Below, piece after piece: positions 7,664 to 14,938 of a stretch of 17,511 nucleotides of DNA. Source of the stretch: CBDHHC01 sp050633205. GTDB lineage: Bacteria > Pseudomonadota > Alphaproteobacteria > Rhizobiales > CBDHHC01. The position numbers and the translations under genes are program-made. Below the pieces are notes generated by a model. It searched no databases. It was not told the origin of the DNA and was given only the letters and a program-made list of their open reading frames with translations. Each line of letters begins with the position of its first letter. Position 1 is the first letter of the stretch. The stretch lies in contig JBOEGA010000213.1 of assembly GCA_050633205.1 (NCBI GenBank), positions 1 to 17,511 of the forward strand, given 5' to 3'.

Positions 7664-9922
7664 TTAAATCTGAATTTCTTTTTCTTTAGCAAAGGCTTCC
7701 AGGTCAGGACGCAGGCTTGAGGCTTTTGTGTCCAGGCCAGATAGTACATAGTCCTCAATTTCTGTCGCGTTAATTGCCCGCAACATGGATTTTACTGGTC
7801 CTATTGAGGCTGGAGCCATGGATATTGAGCGGAAGCCAAGCCCAATCAATGCCATTGTTTCCAGAGGCTTTCCTGCCATTTCACCGCATAATGTCAGAGG
7901 TACGTTGTGTTTACCGGTTTCGACAACTATCTGGCGCAGGGCTCTTAGAAATGCAGGGTTCAGCGGATCGAATCTATCGCTAATATGCATGTTCCCACGA
8001 TCTGCTGCAAATATAAACTGCATCAGGTCATTGCTGCCTACGGATATAAAGTCAGTTTTCGGGAGCAATTTGTCAAGCTGCCATATTAATGACGGCACTT
8101 CAAGCATTGTTCCAACAAGTATCTTTGTTGGCTCTTCATGGCCGTGGCGGCGTATAAAGGCCAGTTCCCGGTCTATAAGCTCTCGTGCCTGCTCATATTC
8201 GCTGACAATTGTTATCATTGGCAGCATTACACGTAGCTCTCGACCTGCACATGCGTGCATCAGAGCTCTTACCTGAGTACGGAAGAGTGCCGGACGATCA
8301 AGGGCAATTCGTATTGCCCGCCATCCCATTGCGGGGTTTTCTTCTTTTTCATGACGAAGATACGGGAGTACTTTATCGCCACCAATATCAATGGTTCGGA
8401 ATACGACAGGCTTGTCACCTGCAGCTTCTACAATTGATTTATAGGTTTCAGTCTGCTGTTTCAGTCTGGGGAATGTTGAGGCGACCATAAACTGCAATTC
8501 AGTTCTGAATAGCCCAATTCCATCAGCACCGGATTCCACAAGATGTGGAAGGTCAACTTTCAAACCTGCATTAATATGTAAATTTACTTTCTGACCATCT
8601 TTTGTGACTGCCTTTTTATCCCGAAGCTGAGCATATTGTTTCTGACGAGTTGCTCTAAAGCGGACTTTATCAGAGAAAGCCTCTACAATTTCAGGAGTTG
8701 GGCGAATGTGAACTTTACCAGATTCAGCATCCACAATTGCTTCGTTATTCTGATCAACTTCATTACGGGCATTGGGAACCTTGCCCACTGCAGCAATTCC
8801 AAGAGCCCGGGCTACAATAATAACATGGCTTGTGGAGCTCCCCTCTTCGAGAATCAGTCCACGCAATTGAGTCTGATCGTAATCGAGCAGCTCTGAAGCG
8901 CCCATATCGCGTGCTACCAGGATTGTATCATCCGGCAGTTTTTCCATTGATGCCTTACCAGCTTTGCCAGCAAGAATGCGAAGCAAACGATTGGACAAAT
9001 CATCAAGGTCGTGAAGGCGTTCGCGCAAATAGGGGTCTGTCTGCCTCATCATTTTTGCGCGGGTGTCATTTTGTACGCGCTCCACAGCAGCCTCGGCAGT
9101 CAGGCCTGTAGAAACTGCTTCCAGCAGCCTGTTACCCCAGCCCCGATCATAGGCAAACATGCGGTATGTATCGAGAACTTCCTTATGCTCGCCCTTTGAA
9201 ATATTGCTGTGAGAGAGCAGTTCATCAACTGTAATACGCAGTTTTCCAAGTGCCTGCCTTATCCGGCTTCTTTCGTAGGTGATATCTTCCGCAATAAATT
9301 TAGTGACAACCACACGCGGTTCGTGAAGTACTATATGGCCAAGTGCTATTCCGTCTGTAAAGCTTACGCCTGCCAGGGTCACTGCATTTTTGAGTGCTAT
9401 ATCATCAGCAACTTCGTCAACATTTGCTATTTCGCCAGAGGCGATGAGTTCTGCCAAAAGCATAGCTGTTGTCTGAAGTGCTTCAACTTCTTCTTCATGA
9501 TAATGCCTGTGCGCCTTATTCTGAATTGTCAGAACACCAAGCAGTTTTCCGCCTCTGAGTATGGGAACGCCCAGAAATGAGTTGTACGGATCCTCGCCTG
9601 TTTCCGGACGGTAGGAGAATTTGGGGTGAGAGCGGGCATCATGCAGGTTAATCGGTTCCGCATTATCGGCTATCAGACCAACCAGTCCCTCGCCTTTCTC
9701 CAGACGCGTGTTATGTACAGCATTAGGATTCAGGCCTTCTGTTGCAAAGAGTTCAAGGCTTCCTTCCGGCCTTGATAAATAGATAGACGAAACCTCAGCC
9801 ACCATGATCGCTGCAATTTGAACAACAATGTGATCAAGGCGAGCTTGCGGGCTTTCTGGTTCGGCCATTATTTCCCTCAACCGCCGTAGTAGAACTCTAG
9901 GTGCACCAATTGGGGCAGGCAT
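7664..9922 (-). CDS. ptsP: Phosphoenolpyruvate-protein phosphotransferase of the nitrogen PTS (EI-Ntr)
   Basis: PtsP takes phosphate from phosphoenolpyruvate and starts the PtsP-PtsO-PtsN relay that senses nitrogen and potassium status. With the ATG at 9922 the product has 752 residues, close to the usual 750, and begins MPAPIGAPRV. Domains: GAF sensor about 20-160; PEP-utilising N-terminal part about 180-310; the phospho-histidine domain with EEGSSTSHVIIVARALG and His366; and a TIM-barrel end with GLFRTELQFM (470-479), TIDIGGDK (510-517), SVGSNDLMQF (627-636) and the active-site LCGEMAGKP with Cys679. The frame stays open upstream to a TTG at 10045 and an ATG at 9946, but only the 9922 start has a Shine-Dalgarno sequence (GGGGA, 8 bases away). 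It probably leads the ptsP-prfA-prmC operon, possibly also read from lysC. Confidence 0.95.
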   Translation of the reverse strand: MPAPIGAPRVLLRRLREIMAEPESPQARLDHIVVQIAAIMVAEVSSIYLSRPEGSLELFATEGLNPNAVHNTRLEKGEGLVGLIADNAEPINLHDARSHPKFSYRPETGEDPYNSFLGVPILRGGKLLGVLTIQNKAHRHYHEEEVEALQTTAMLLAELIASGEIANVDEVADDIALKNAVTLAGVSFTDGIALGHIVLHEPRVVVTKFIAEDITYERSRIRQALGKLRITVDELLSHSNISKGEHKEVLDTYRMFAYDRGWGNRLLEAVSTGLTAEAAVERVQNDTRAKMMRQTDPYLRERLHDLDDLSNRLLRILAGKAGKASMEKLPDDTILVARDMGASELLDYDQTQLRGLILEEGSSTSHVIIVARALGIAAVGKVPNARNEVDQNNEAIVDAESGKVHIRPTPEIVEAFSDKVRFRATRQKQYAQLRDKKAVTKDGQKVNLHINAGLKVDLPHLVESGADGIGLFRTELQFMVASTFPRLKQQTETYKSIVEAAGDKPVVFRTIDIGGDKVLPYLRHEKEENPAMGWRAIRIALDRPALFRTQVRALMHACAGRELRVMLPMITIVSEYEQARELIDRELAFIRRHGHEEPTKILVGTMLEVPSLIWQLDKLLPKTDFISVGSNDLMQFIFAADRGNMHISDRFDPLNPAFLRALRQIVVETGKHNVPLTLCGEMAGKPLETMALIGLGFRSISMAPASIGPVKSMLRAINATEIEDYVLSGLDTKASSLRPDLEAFAKEKEIQI

Positions 9923-9930
9923 GTGGTATT

Positions 9931-9935
9931 TCCCC
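9931..9935 (-). promoter_or_regulatory. Ribosome binding site that fixes the ptsP start
   Basis: GGGGA on the minus strand lies eight bases before the ATG at 9922. No such site precedes the in-frame ATG at 9946. A perfect inverted repeat GCATAT/ATATGC (9943-9959) lies just upstream in the leader and overlaps that rejected ATG. Confidence 0.6.
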
Positions 9936-10016
9936 GTATTCTGCATATTAACTATATGCGTGTGCGCATTACTAATAACTCTGAAGTTATTTTCAGCGAT
10001 TGCTATAAACAGGTTA

Positions 10017-10045
10017 TGTATATCCAGATAAACTGTTATTCCCAA
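10017..10045 (-). promoter_or_regulatory. Candidate sigma-70 promoter for ptsP
   Basis: On the minus strand TTGGGA (10040-10045) and TATACA (10017-10022) are 17 bases apart, each matching 4 of 6 consensus bases. Transcription would start near 10010, giving a leader of about 90 bases before the chosen ptsP ATG. Moderate matches only. Confidence 0.35.
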
Positions 10046-10159
10046 GGTTCTGAATATACATGACTCTTAGTCTATAACATGACCTTGATAACCGCAAATT
10101 ACGGAAAACCGTACCGGTCTGCTGCCAGTAATGCTGCGAATACGCATTTACTTTAGATT

Positions 10160-10182
10160 CTCTCAATGTTTTTTATTGAGAG
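10160..10182 (-). other. Hairpin over the lysC stop codon
   Basis: CTCTCAAT (10160-10167) pairs perfectly with ATTGAGAG (10175-10182) around a seven-base loop that is mostly T on the plus strand. The stem and loop contain the lysC TAA. No T run follows on the minus strand, so it is not a standard intrinsic terminator; it may protect the mRNA end or reduce read-through into ptsP. Confidence 0.4.
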
Positions 10183-11432
10183 TCGAGACCATAAAGTGAA
10201 TGCAATGTTCTAACTGCCAACTCAGTATAATCAGTATCAATCAAAATACTAATTTTTATTTCTGATGTTGTTATTGCTTGAATATTTATTCCCTTGTCAG
10301 CCATTGCCTTAAACATCTCAGATGCTACACCTGCATGACTACGCATACCTATACCAATAACTGAAATTTTTACAACATTTGTTGAGCCTTTTAGTTCGGA
10401 ATATCCGATTTCTTCTTTGGCTCCTTCAATAACACTTAGAGCTTTCTCCAGGTCTGCTGTGCCGACTGTGAAGGTCATATCTGTAAAACGGCCATCATCG
10501 GAGACATTTTGTACAATCATATCAACGTTAATACTTGCGTCAGACAGCGGTCCAAAAACTTTGGATGCCACTCCGGGTTTATCCGCTACGCGCATTAAAG
10601 ATACTTTTGCTTCATCTCTGGCATATGCAATGCCGCTTACTACTTGTTGTTCCAATATTTCATCCTCACCACAAACGAGTGTGCCAGGGCCACTCCAGTC
10701 TCCATCGCGCGCCGGTTCAAGGGTCTCTGGTGGTGTAAAACTTGAGCGAACCTGAAGGCGCACATTGTGTACCATTGCCAATTCTACAGATCTGGTCTGC
10801 AAAACTTTTGCTCCCAGGGAAGCCATTTCCAGCATTTCTTCATATGAAACGCGTTCAAGGCGACGTGCCTGGGGCACTATTCTCGGGTCAGTTGTGTAAA
10901 CACCATCTACATCTGTGTAGATATCGCATCTGTCAGCGTTCAGAGCGGCTGCTATCGCGACAGCTGATGTATCAGATCCACCTCTTCCCAAGGTTGTAAT
11001 TCTATTATTGTCACTAATTCCCTGAAAACCTGCGATTACAGCAACTTCGCCATTAGTTACGCGGTTTTTTAAATTTTCAGCGGGAATATTCAGTATTCTT
11101 GCTGATCCATGAGCATCAGACGTTTCCATGGGGATCTGCCAACCCATCCATGACCTGGCCTGTACACCCATTGACTGAAGGACGATTGACAACAGACCTG
11201 CTGTTACCTGTTCTCCTGATGAGACTACAGTATCATATTCCCTTGCGTCGTGTAGTTTAGAAGCCTGTTTGGTCCATTCAATTAACTGATTGGTTTGTCC
11301 GGCCATCGCGGATACTATTACTGCGCAGTTATTTCCTGCATCAACTTCACGTTTTACATGTTGAGCCGCAATGCGTATGCGGTCCAGGTCTGCAACAGAA
11401 GTTCCTCCAAATTTCAGTACTAATAACGCCAT
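10173..11432 (-). CDS. lysC: Aspartate kinase (aspartokinase)
   Basis: This enzyme phosphorylates L-aspartate with ATP, the first step to lysine, threonine, methionine and diaminopimelate. The 419-residue length fits the single-function LysC type with two C-terminal ACT domains. Visible marks are the ATP-binding KFGGTSV at 7-13, SSGEQVTAGLLS at 71-82, TTLGRGGSDTSAVAIAAAL at 146-164, and YTDVDGVYTTDPRIVP at 172-187. The ACT region covers about 265-419, with ADKPGVASKVFGPLSDASINVDMIVQ split by short insertions and ending with HAGVASEMF and INIQAITTSEIKISILID. Feedback inhibition by lysine and threonine is known for the family and not shown here. The ATG at 11432 has GGGAAAG six bases upstream. 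The gene diverges from ubiG and lies 250 bases upstream of ptsP. Confidence 0.96.
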   Translation of the reverse strand: MALLVLKFGGTSVADLDRIRIAAQHVKREVDAGNNCAVIVSAMAGQTNQLIEWTKQASKLHDAREYDTVVSSGEQVTAGLLSIVLQSMGVQARSWMGWQIPMETSDAHGSARILNIPAENLKNRVTNGEVAVIAGFQGISDNNRITTLGRGGSDTSAVAIAAALNADRCDIYTDVDGVYTTDPRIVPQARRLERVSYEEMLEMASLGAKVLQTRSVELAMVHNVRLQVRSSFTPPETLEPARDGDWSGPGTLVCGEDEILEQQVVSGIAYARDEAKVSLMRVADKPGVASKVFGPLSDASINVDMIVQNVSDDGRFTDMTFTVGTADLEKALSVIEGAKEEIGYSELKGSTNVVKISVIGIGMRSHAGVASEMFKAMADKGINIQAITTSEIKISILIDTDYTELAVRTLHSLYGLDSQ

Positions 11433-11713
11433 ATAAGTCTTTCCCGTCAGTTTTAAATAGGCGGTTTCTTTTCTTTTTGTCAGGTGTCAGCGCATCAACC
11501 CTTTGAGATTGACCATTAATAGTCATAAAGTTCTCTTTGCTGCAATATGTGGCTCTTCACTTACTTGACAAGTGAGATCATTAACATGCTTTTATGTATG
11601 CTAATGTGCGTAACGCGATCCGCATCCAGCTTTGTATCAGGAGATACAGAATATGTGCTGTTGTGCAGGATATATGCCAAACCCGTTGAAAATCATTCGG
11701 GCAAAGAGGTTTT
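11433..11713. promoter_or_regulatory. Divergent control region between lysC and ubiG
   Basis: These 281 bases must drive lysC leftward and ubiG rightward. Two nested inverted repeats lie in the middle: ACTTGACAAGT (11563-11573), and TCACTT/AAGTGA (11557-11562 with 11570-11575). A third, TGTATC/GATACA, is at 11633-11648. A TTGACA sits at 11565 inside the first palindrome, but no good -10 lies 16-18 bases from it on the plus strand, so I do not assign exact promoters. Confidence 0.4.
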
Positions 11714-12466
11714 ATGAACAGTTCGACTTCGACACTTGATCATGAGGAAGTACAGCAATTTGCTGCAATTGCCTCGGAATGGTGGGACTATAACGGCAAA
11801 TTTCGTCCATTACATGTTCTTAGTCCGACCAGACTTGGCTACATAAATGAACAAATCTGTTCACACTTCAAGCTTAATTCTAAATCTTCCGGCTGTTATG
11901 ACGGGTTGAAAATGCTTGATATTGGCTGTGGCGGGGGACTTGTTGCGGAACCGCTGGCACGTCTGCGAGGAGATGTCACAGCTATTGATCCGGCAGAAGA
12001 GAATATAGAAGCGGCCAAAATCCATGCAAAAGCTGAGAATCTGACTATCAACTATAGAAGTATAAGGGTCGAGGACCTTGTCAGTGAAGATGTACAGTTT
12101 GATGTTGTGGTATTACTTGAAGTTGTCGAGCATGTACCGGATGTTTCTGAATTTGTGCAGGTTTGTTCCAGGTTAGTCAGGCCTGGAGGGTTGTTTATTC
12201 TTTCAACCCTCAACCGTACGTTGAAATCTTATGCTCTTGCTATTGTTGGAGCCGAGTATGTTCTGCGCTGGGTGCCTGCGGGGACCCATCAGTGGGACAG
12301 ATTTGTAAAACCTGCGGAGCTTGCGACAGCAGTTGAGCAATGTGGTCTTGAAGTTCTTGACAAACGCGGTATGGCTTATAATCCGATCAAGGACAGCTGG
12401 GCGCTGTCTCATGATATGGATGTGAATTATTTTCTGACGTGTACCAAGCCTGCGGAAGCGGAATAA
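11714..12466 (+). CDS. ubiG: Ubiquinone biosynthesis O-methyltransferase
   Basis: UbiG performs both O-methylations in ubiquinone synthesis, using S-adenosylmethionine. The 250 residues match the family. Diagnostic segments are FAAIASEWWDYNGKFRPLH (residues 16-34), with the W-W-D-G-F-PLH pattern of UbiG, SPTRLGYI (37-44), SAM motif I LDIGCGGGLVAEPLARL (68-84), the acidic IDPAEENIEAA (91-101), VVLLEVVEHVPD (132-143), a LVRPGGLFILSTLNRT run (154-169) and GTHQWDRFVKPAEL (190-203). The last is typical of UbiG. The ATG has AGAGG five bases upstream. It is divergent from lysC, an arrangement common in Alphaproteobacteria, and converges on the DUF1178 gene with only 8 bases between the stops. No terminator is evident between them. 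Confidence 0.95.
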   Translation: MNSSTSTLDHEEVQQFAAIASEWWDYNGKFRPLHVLSPTRLGYINEQICSHFKLNSKSSGCYDGLKMLDIGCGGGLVAEPLARLRGDVTAIDPAEENIEAAKIHAKAENLTINYRSIRVEDLVSEDVQFDVVVLLEVVEHVPDVSEFVQVCSRLVRPGGLFILSTLNRTLKSYALAIVGAEYVLRWVPAGTHQWDRFVKPAELATAVEQCGLEVLDKRGMAYNPIKDSWALSHDMDVNYFLTCTKPAEAE

Positions 12467-12474
12467 CAGGGTAT

Positions 12475-12918
12475 TCAGTTTTTATCTTCGGGCAGATCCG
12501 GTAAAGGTGTGCAGGCCACACCTTCATCATTCAGTTCTTTAATTTCGCTGGCAGTTGCCTCACCATAGATGCCTCTTGATTCAGTTTCCTCATAGTGAAT
12601 TTTTCGAGCTTCCTCAGCGAATTTATCACCAACATAGTCTGCGTTGTTTTTGACATATTCCTTTATTTTGCGGACGGCTTCTATTGCCTCGTTCATTACT
12701 GTATTTGAAGCTTCATTCTCCGAGGTTCTGAGGGGAGCGGGCGCTGCATTGGATTTGGCTGGTATTCCGGGGGCCATCAGGGCTTTGGAAACTTTTTTGC
12801 TGCCGCAGACAGAACATAGGAGTTGTTTTGCTTCTTTTTGTTTGTCAAACGCTTCTGAATTGGCAAACCAGCCTTCAAACTCATGCTCTTTATCGCAAAT
12901 CAAGTTGTAGCGGATCAT
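12475..12918 (-). CDS. DUF1178 family protein (putative zinc-binding)
   Basis: The 147-residue product begins MIRYNLICDKEHEFEGWF, with Cys8, His12 and then C35-x2-C38 (LLCSVCGSKKV), a small zinc-ribbon-like head. The conserved tail VGDKFAEEARKIHYEETESR (96-115) and GIYGEATASEIKELNDEG (117-134) is characteristic of DUF1178. The middle is Ala/Pro/Ser-rich and probably a linker. The function of this family is not known. Its ATG overlaps the stop of the upstream amidase gene by four bases (ATGA, 12915-12918), so the two are translationally coupled, and it is often found beside that amidase in Alphaproteobacteria. It resembles the FmdB type of regulatory zinc ribbon only loosely. Confidence 0.88.
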   Translation of the reverse strand: MIRYNLICDKEHEFEGWFANSEAFDKQKEAKQLLCSVCGSKKVSKALMAPGIPAKSNAAPAPLRTSENEASNTVMNEAIEAVRKIKEYVKNNADYVGDKFAEEARKIHYEETESRGIYGEATASEIKELNDEGVACTPLPDLPEDKN

Positions 12919-13751
12919 GATTTCTCCAATTCAAAATCGCGATCATGTTGTAGCGAAGGAAGTTTTTGCCGGATTGTTTTTACCTGCTTCAGGTCAATAT
13001 CTGCACTGATCCAGCCAGGAGAGCTGCCTGCTTCTGCCAGGATTTCTCCCCATGGAGAGATTATTACTGAATGACCGTAAGTGGCCCGACCGGTTTCATG
13101 GAACCCGCCCTGAGCTGCAGCCATTACAAAGCAACCGTTTTCGATTGCACGGGTGCGCAGAAGGGTGTGCCAGTGTGCTTCACCAGTTGGTTTTGTAAAT
13201 GCAGCAGGAACAGTCAGGATTTCTGCTCCAGCCTGAGCAAGAGTTCTGTAAAGAGCAGGGAATCTGAGGTCATAGCAGATCGTCAGGCCAATTTTCCCCC
13301 ATGGCAGTTCAGCCAGAACAGCCTTTGTTCCCGGGCGAAAGTTTTTGGATTCTCTGTAGCTCTCTCCATTTGGCAGATCTACATCGAACATATGGATCTT
13401 GTCATATCTGGCTTTAATGGTCCCATCCGGTGCGATAAGGAATGCCCTGTTGGCTGCCTCTTTATCTGATAGTCTGATTGCCATACCACCAATATGGAGC
13501 CAGACAGAAAAATCCTTTGCCAGTCGGGTAAAGGCCTGCAATGCACTGTTATCTTCTTCAGGCTCAATATTTTCAAACAGTGACCTGCTTTTTAGCTCCA
13601 TTAGAGCTGTGTTTTCAGGTGTCTGGATATAATCGGCACCATCATTCGCGGCTTCAGCAACAAATGTGCTTACGGCCTCAATATTGGGGGCCGTTGTCCG
13701 GGTTGATCTTAGCTGGATCAGTGAAGCTCTAAAGGTTTTACTATCAGTCAT
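12915..13751 (-). CDS. Carbon-nitrogen hydrolase (nitrilase superfamily, Nit1-like amidase)
   Basis: The 278-residue protein carries the nitrilase Glu-Lys-Cys triad: Glu46 in TPENTAL, Lys118 in RYDKIHMFDVD, and Cys159 in GLTICYDLRFP. Other marks are FRPGTKAVLAELPWGKIG (138-155), the ALYRTLAQAGAEIL segment (166-179) and TVPAAFTKPTGEAHWHTLLR (180-199). The YDKIHMFDVD and CYDLRFPALYR forms point to the Nit1/Nit2 branch. Nit1 members hydrolyse deaminated glutathione and Nit2 members are omega-amidases; which applies here is an inference, with the Nit1 side favoured. It acts in the cytoplasm; no signal peptide is seen. It lies 31 bases after grxC, a glutathione-linked gene, which fits a glutathione-repair role, and it overlaps the DUF1178 start. 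The ATG start has a weak ribosome site. Confidence 0.9.
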   Translation of the reverse strand: MTDSKTFRASLIQLRSTRTTAPNIEAVSTFVAEAANDGADYIQTPENTALMELKSRSLFENIEPEEDNSALQAFTRLAKDFSVWLHIGGMAIRLSDKEAANRAFLIAPDGTIKARYDKIHMFDVDLPNGESYRESKNFRPGTKAVLAELPWGKIGLTICYDLRFPALYRTLAQAGAEILTVPAAFTKPTGEAHWHTLLRTRAIENGCFVMAAAQGGFHETGRATYGHSVIISPWGEILAEAGSSPGWISADIDLKQVKTIRQKLPSLQHDRDFELEKS

Positions 13752-13782
13752 AATGAGGTCCAGTGGTTGTTAAACAAAGATA

Positions 13783-14055
13783 TTAACCCGCCAGCAATTC
13801 ATCCAGTTTTCCTTCTGCATCCAGAAGGTGCAGTTCATCACATCCACCAATATGCCTGTCTCCGATAAAAATCTGAGGTACGGTATTACGTCCACCTGCG
13901 CGTTTCTGCATTTCTTCTCTCTTTTCAGGAGAAGACACGTCAATTTCCTCGAATTCAATTTCTTTTTTTGCTAAAAGCCTTTTTGCCCTGAGGCAGAACG
14001 GGCAGATCATCGTAGTGTAAATCGTAACGGGCTGTGTATTTTGCATTGGTTTCAT
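13783..14055 (-). CDS. grxC: Glutaredoxin 3 (dithiol glutaredoxin)
   Basis: This 90-residue thioredoxin-fold protein has the dithiol active site C18-P-F-C21 in YTTMICPFCLRAKRLL, the cis-proline TVP motif at 58-60 (NTVPQIFIG), and the glutathione-binding GGCDEL at 70-75. These fit the GrxC type, which reduces disulfides and glutathione mixed disulfides with electrons from glutathione in the cytoplasm. It stands between comF (50 bases upstream) and the nitrilase-family gene (31 bases downstream) on the same strand, and comF-grxC-nitrilase-DUF1178 is a recurrent alphaproteobacterial order. Two ATGs three codons apart (14055 and 14046) could be the start. Neither has a clear ribosome site; the longer form is listed. 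Confidence 0.94.
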   Translation of the reverse strand: MKPMQNTQPVTIYTTMICPFCLRAKRLLAKKEIEFEEIDVSSPEKREEMQKRAGGRNTVPQIFIGDRHIGGCDELHLLDAEGKLDELLAG

Positions 14056-14105
14056 ACCATTTCAAGAACAGGAATTATGATGTGTTATTCCCTTAAAGGC
14101 TAACC

Positions 14106-14864
14106 CTAATCGCCCAAAAGGACGGGGTCAACGACTCTGGCGAGGGTTAATACATCTACTTTATTTGCTTTGGCTTTCAGTAGTGTTTTGGTGCAGGCAT
14201 TGATTGTAGCGCCTGTTGTCAAAACATCATCGACCAGAACGATATCTTTAGCCTGAATAGCCGAGAGACGGTGTTTCGGTATTTTAAAGGCTGCTGAAAC
14301 GTTCTTTTCTCTTTGTTTTCGGGTAAGTTCTACCTGTGCTCTGGTATTTTTTACCCGCTTCATAGATAGGCAATTAACCGGAATATTGCAATATACACCT
14401 ATTGCCTGTGCCAGTAATGCTGACTGGTTGAAACGTCTTGACCATAATCTTGAGCGGGAGAGTGGTACAGGAACCAGCAGGCTGTTCTTTCCCAGAATAT
14501 CCTTTCCTGCACTGGCCATCCATCGGCCAAAGAGTTTTACCCCCTCGTGCTGATCAGCGTATTTCAAGGCATGGATCATTGATTTTACAGGGCCTTCATA
14601 ATGGGCAACGGATCTTGCACGGTTGAAAATGGGTGGGTAGGCAAGAGCTGCTGCAGAAATAGTCGTATCTCCGATGTTATATGGCATTGGTATGCCAAGC
14701 CTGTCGCATATAGGGGGAATAATGAAGTTTGTCTGTCGCCAGCATGTCGGGCATAAAGTTTCATGTTGATGGGTAGATGTTTTGCAGGCAATACAGACCG
14801 GAGGCAGAACCAGATCCGAGCAATATCTGCTGAATGAGTAAAGGAGTTGTTTTATCTGGCTCAT
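14106..14864 (-). CDS. comF: ComF family phosphoribosyltransferase-like protein
   Basis: The 252-residue protein has a zinc-ribbon head with C24-x2-C27 (PPVCIACKTS) and C38-x2-C41 (LCPTCW), plus Cys53 in ICDRLG. A type-I phosphoribosyltransferase fold follows, with HYEGPVKSMIHALKYADQ (88-105), VPVPLSRSRLWSRRFNQSALLA (131-152, a ComF hallmark) and the PRPP loop VLVDDVLTTGAT (209-220). ComF/GntX proteins are needed for DNA uptake in some competent bacteria; in most Proteobacteria the role is unclear, so no competence function is claimed. It heads the minus-strand set with grxC, the amidase and DUF1178, and is divergent from the methyltransferase gene, with 74 bases between the chosen starts. 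Confidence 0.92.
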   Translation of the reverse strand: MSQIKQLLYSFSRYCSDLVLPPVCIACKTSTHQHETLCPTCWRQTNFIIPPICDRLGIPMPYNIGDTTISAAALAYPPIFNRARSVAHYEGPVKSMIHALKYADQHEGVKLFGRWMASAGKDILGKNSLLVPVPLSRSRLWSRRFNQSALLAQAIGVYCNIPVNCLSMKRVKNTRAQVELTRKQREKNVSAAFKIPKHRLSAIQAKDIVLVDDVLTTGATINACTKTLLKAKANKVDVLTLARVVDPVLLGD

Positions 14865-14929
14865 TCTTTAGTGTTCTCTTCAATGTGTATGGCCATTGGT
14901 ATTACTTTCAGGGTAAAGAAAGAGTTTCC

Positions 14930-14935
14930 GGAGGG
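14930..14935 (+). promoter_or_regulatory. Ribosome binding site that fixes the methyltransferase start
   Basis: GGAGGG lies three bases before the GTG at 14939. The spacing is short, but this is the only strong site near the conserved N-terminus. The alternative ATG at 14834 would add 35 residues foreign to the family and overlap comF. Confidence 0.5.
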
Positions 14936-14938
14936 ACT

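Noticed and set aside
7785..8276. 163-codon plus-strand open frame inside ptsP
   Set aside because: It lies wholly antisense to conserved ptsP sequence, has no family likeness and no ribosome site; it is a shadow frame.
9209..9580. 123-codon plus-strand open frame inside ptsP
   Set aside because: Antisense to the GAF and N-terminal domains of ptsP; Cys/Phe/Asn-rich composition typical of a shadow frame.
11565..11602. TTGACA at 11565 with TATGCT at 11597 as a ubiG promoter
   Set aside because: The spacing is 26 bases, far from the usual 16-18.
13071..13469. 132-codon plus-strand open frame opposite the amidase gene
   Set aside because: Complementary to conserved catalytic-domain sequence of the real gene; no independent support.
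14106..14864. comF as evidence for a competence locus
   Set aside because: No other competence gene is nearby, and comF occurs widely in Proteobacteria without known natural competence.
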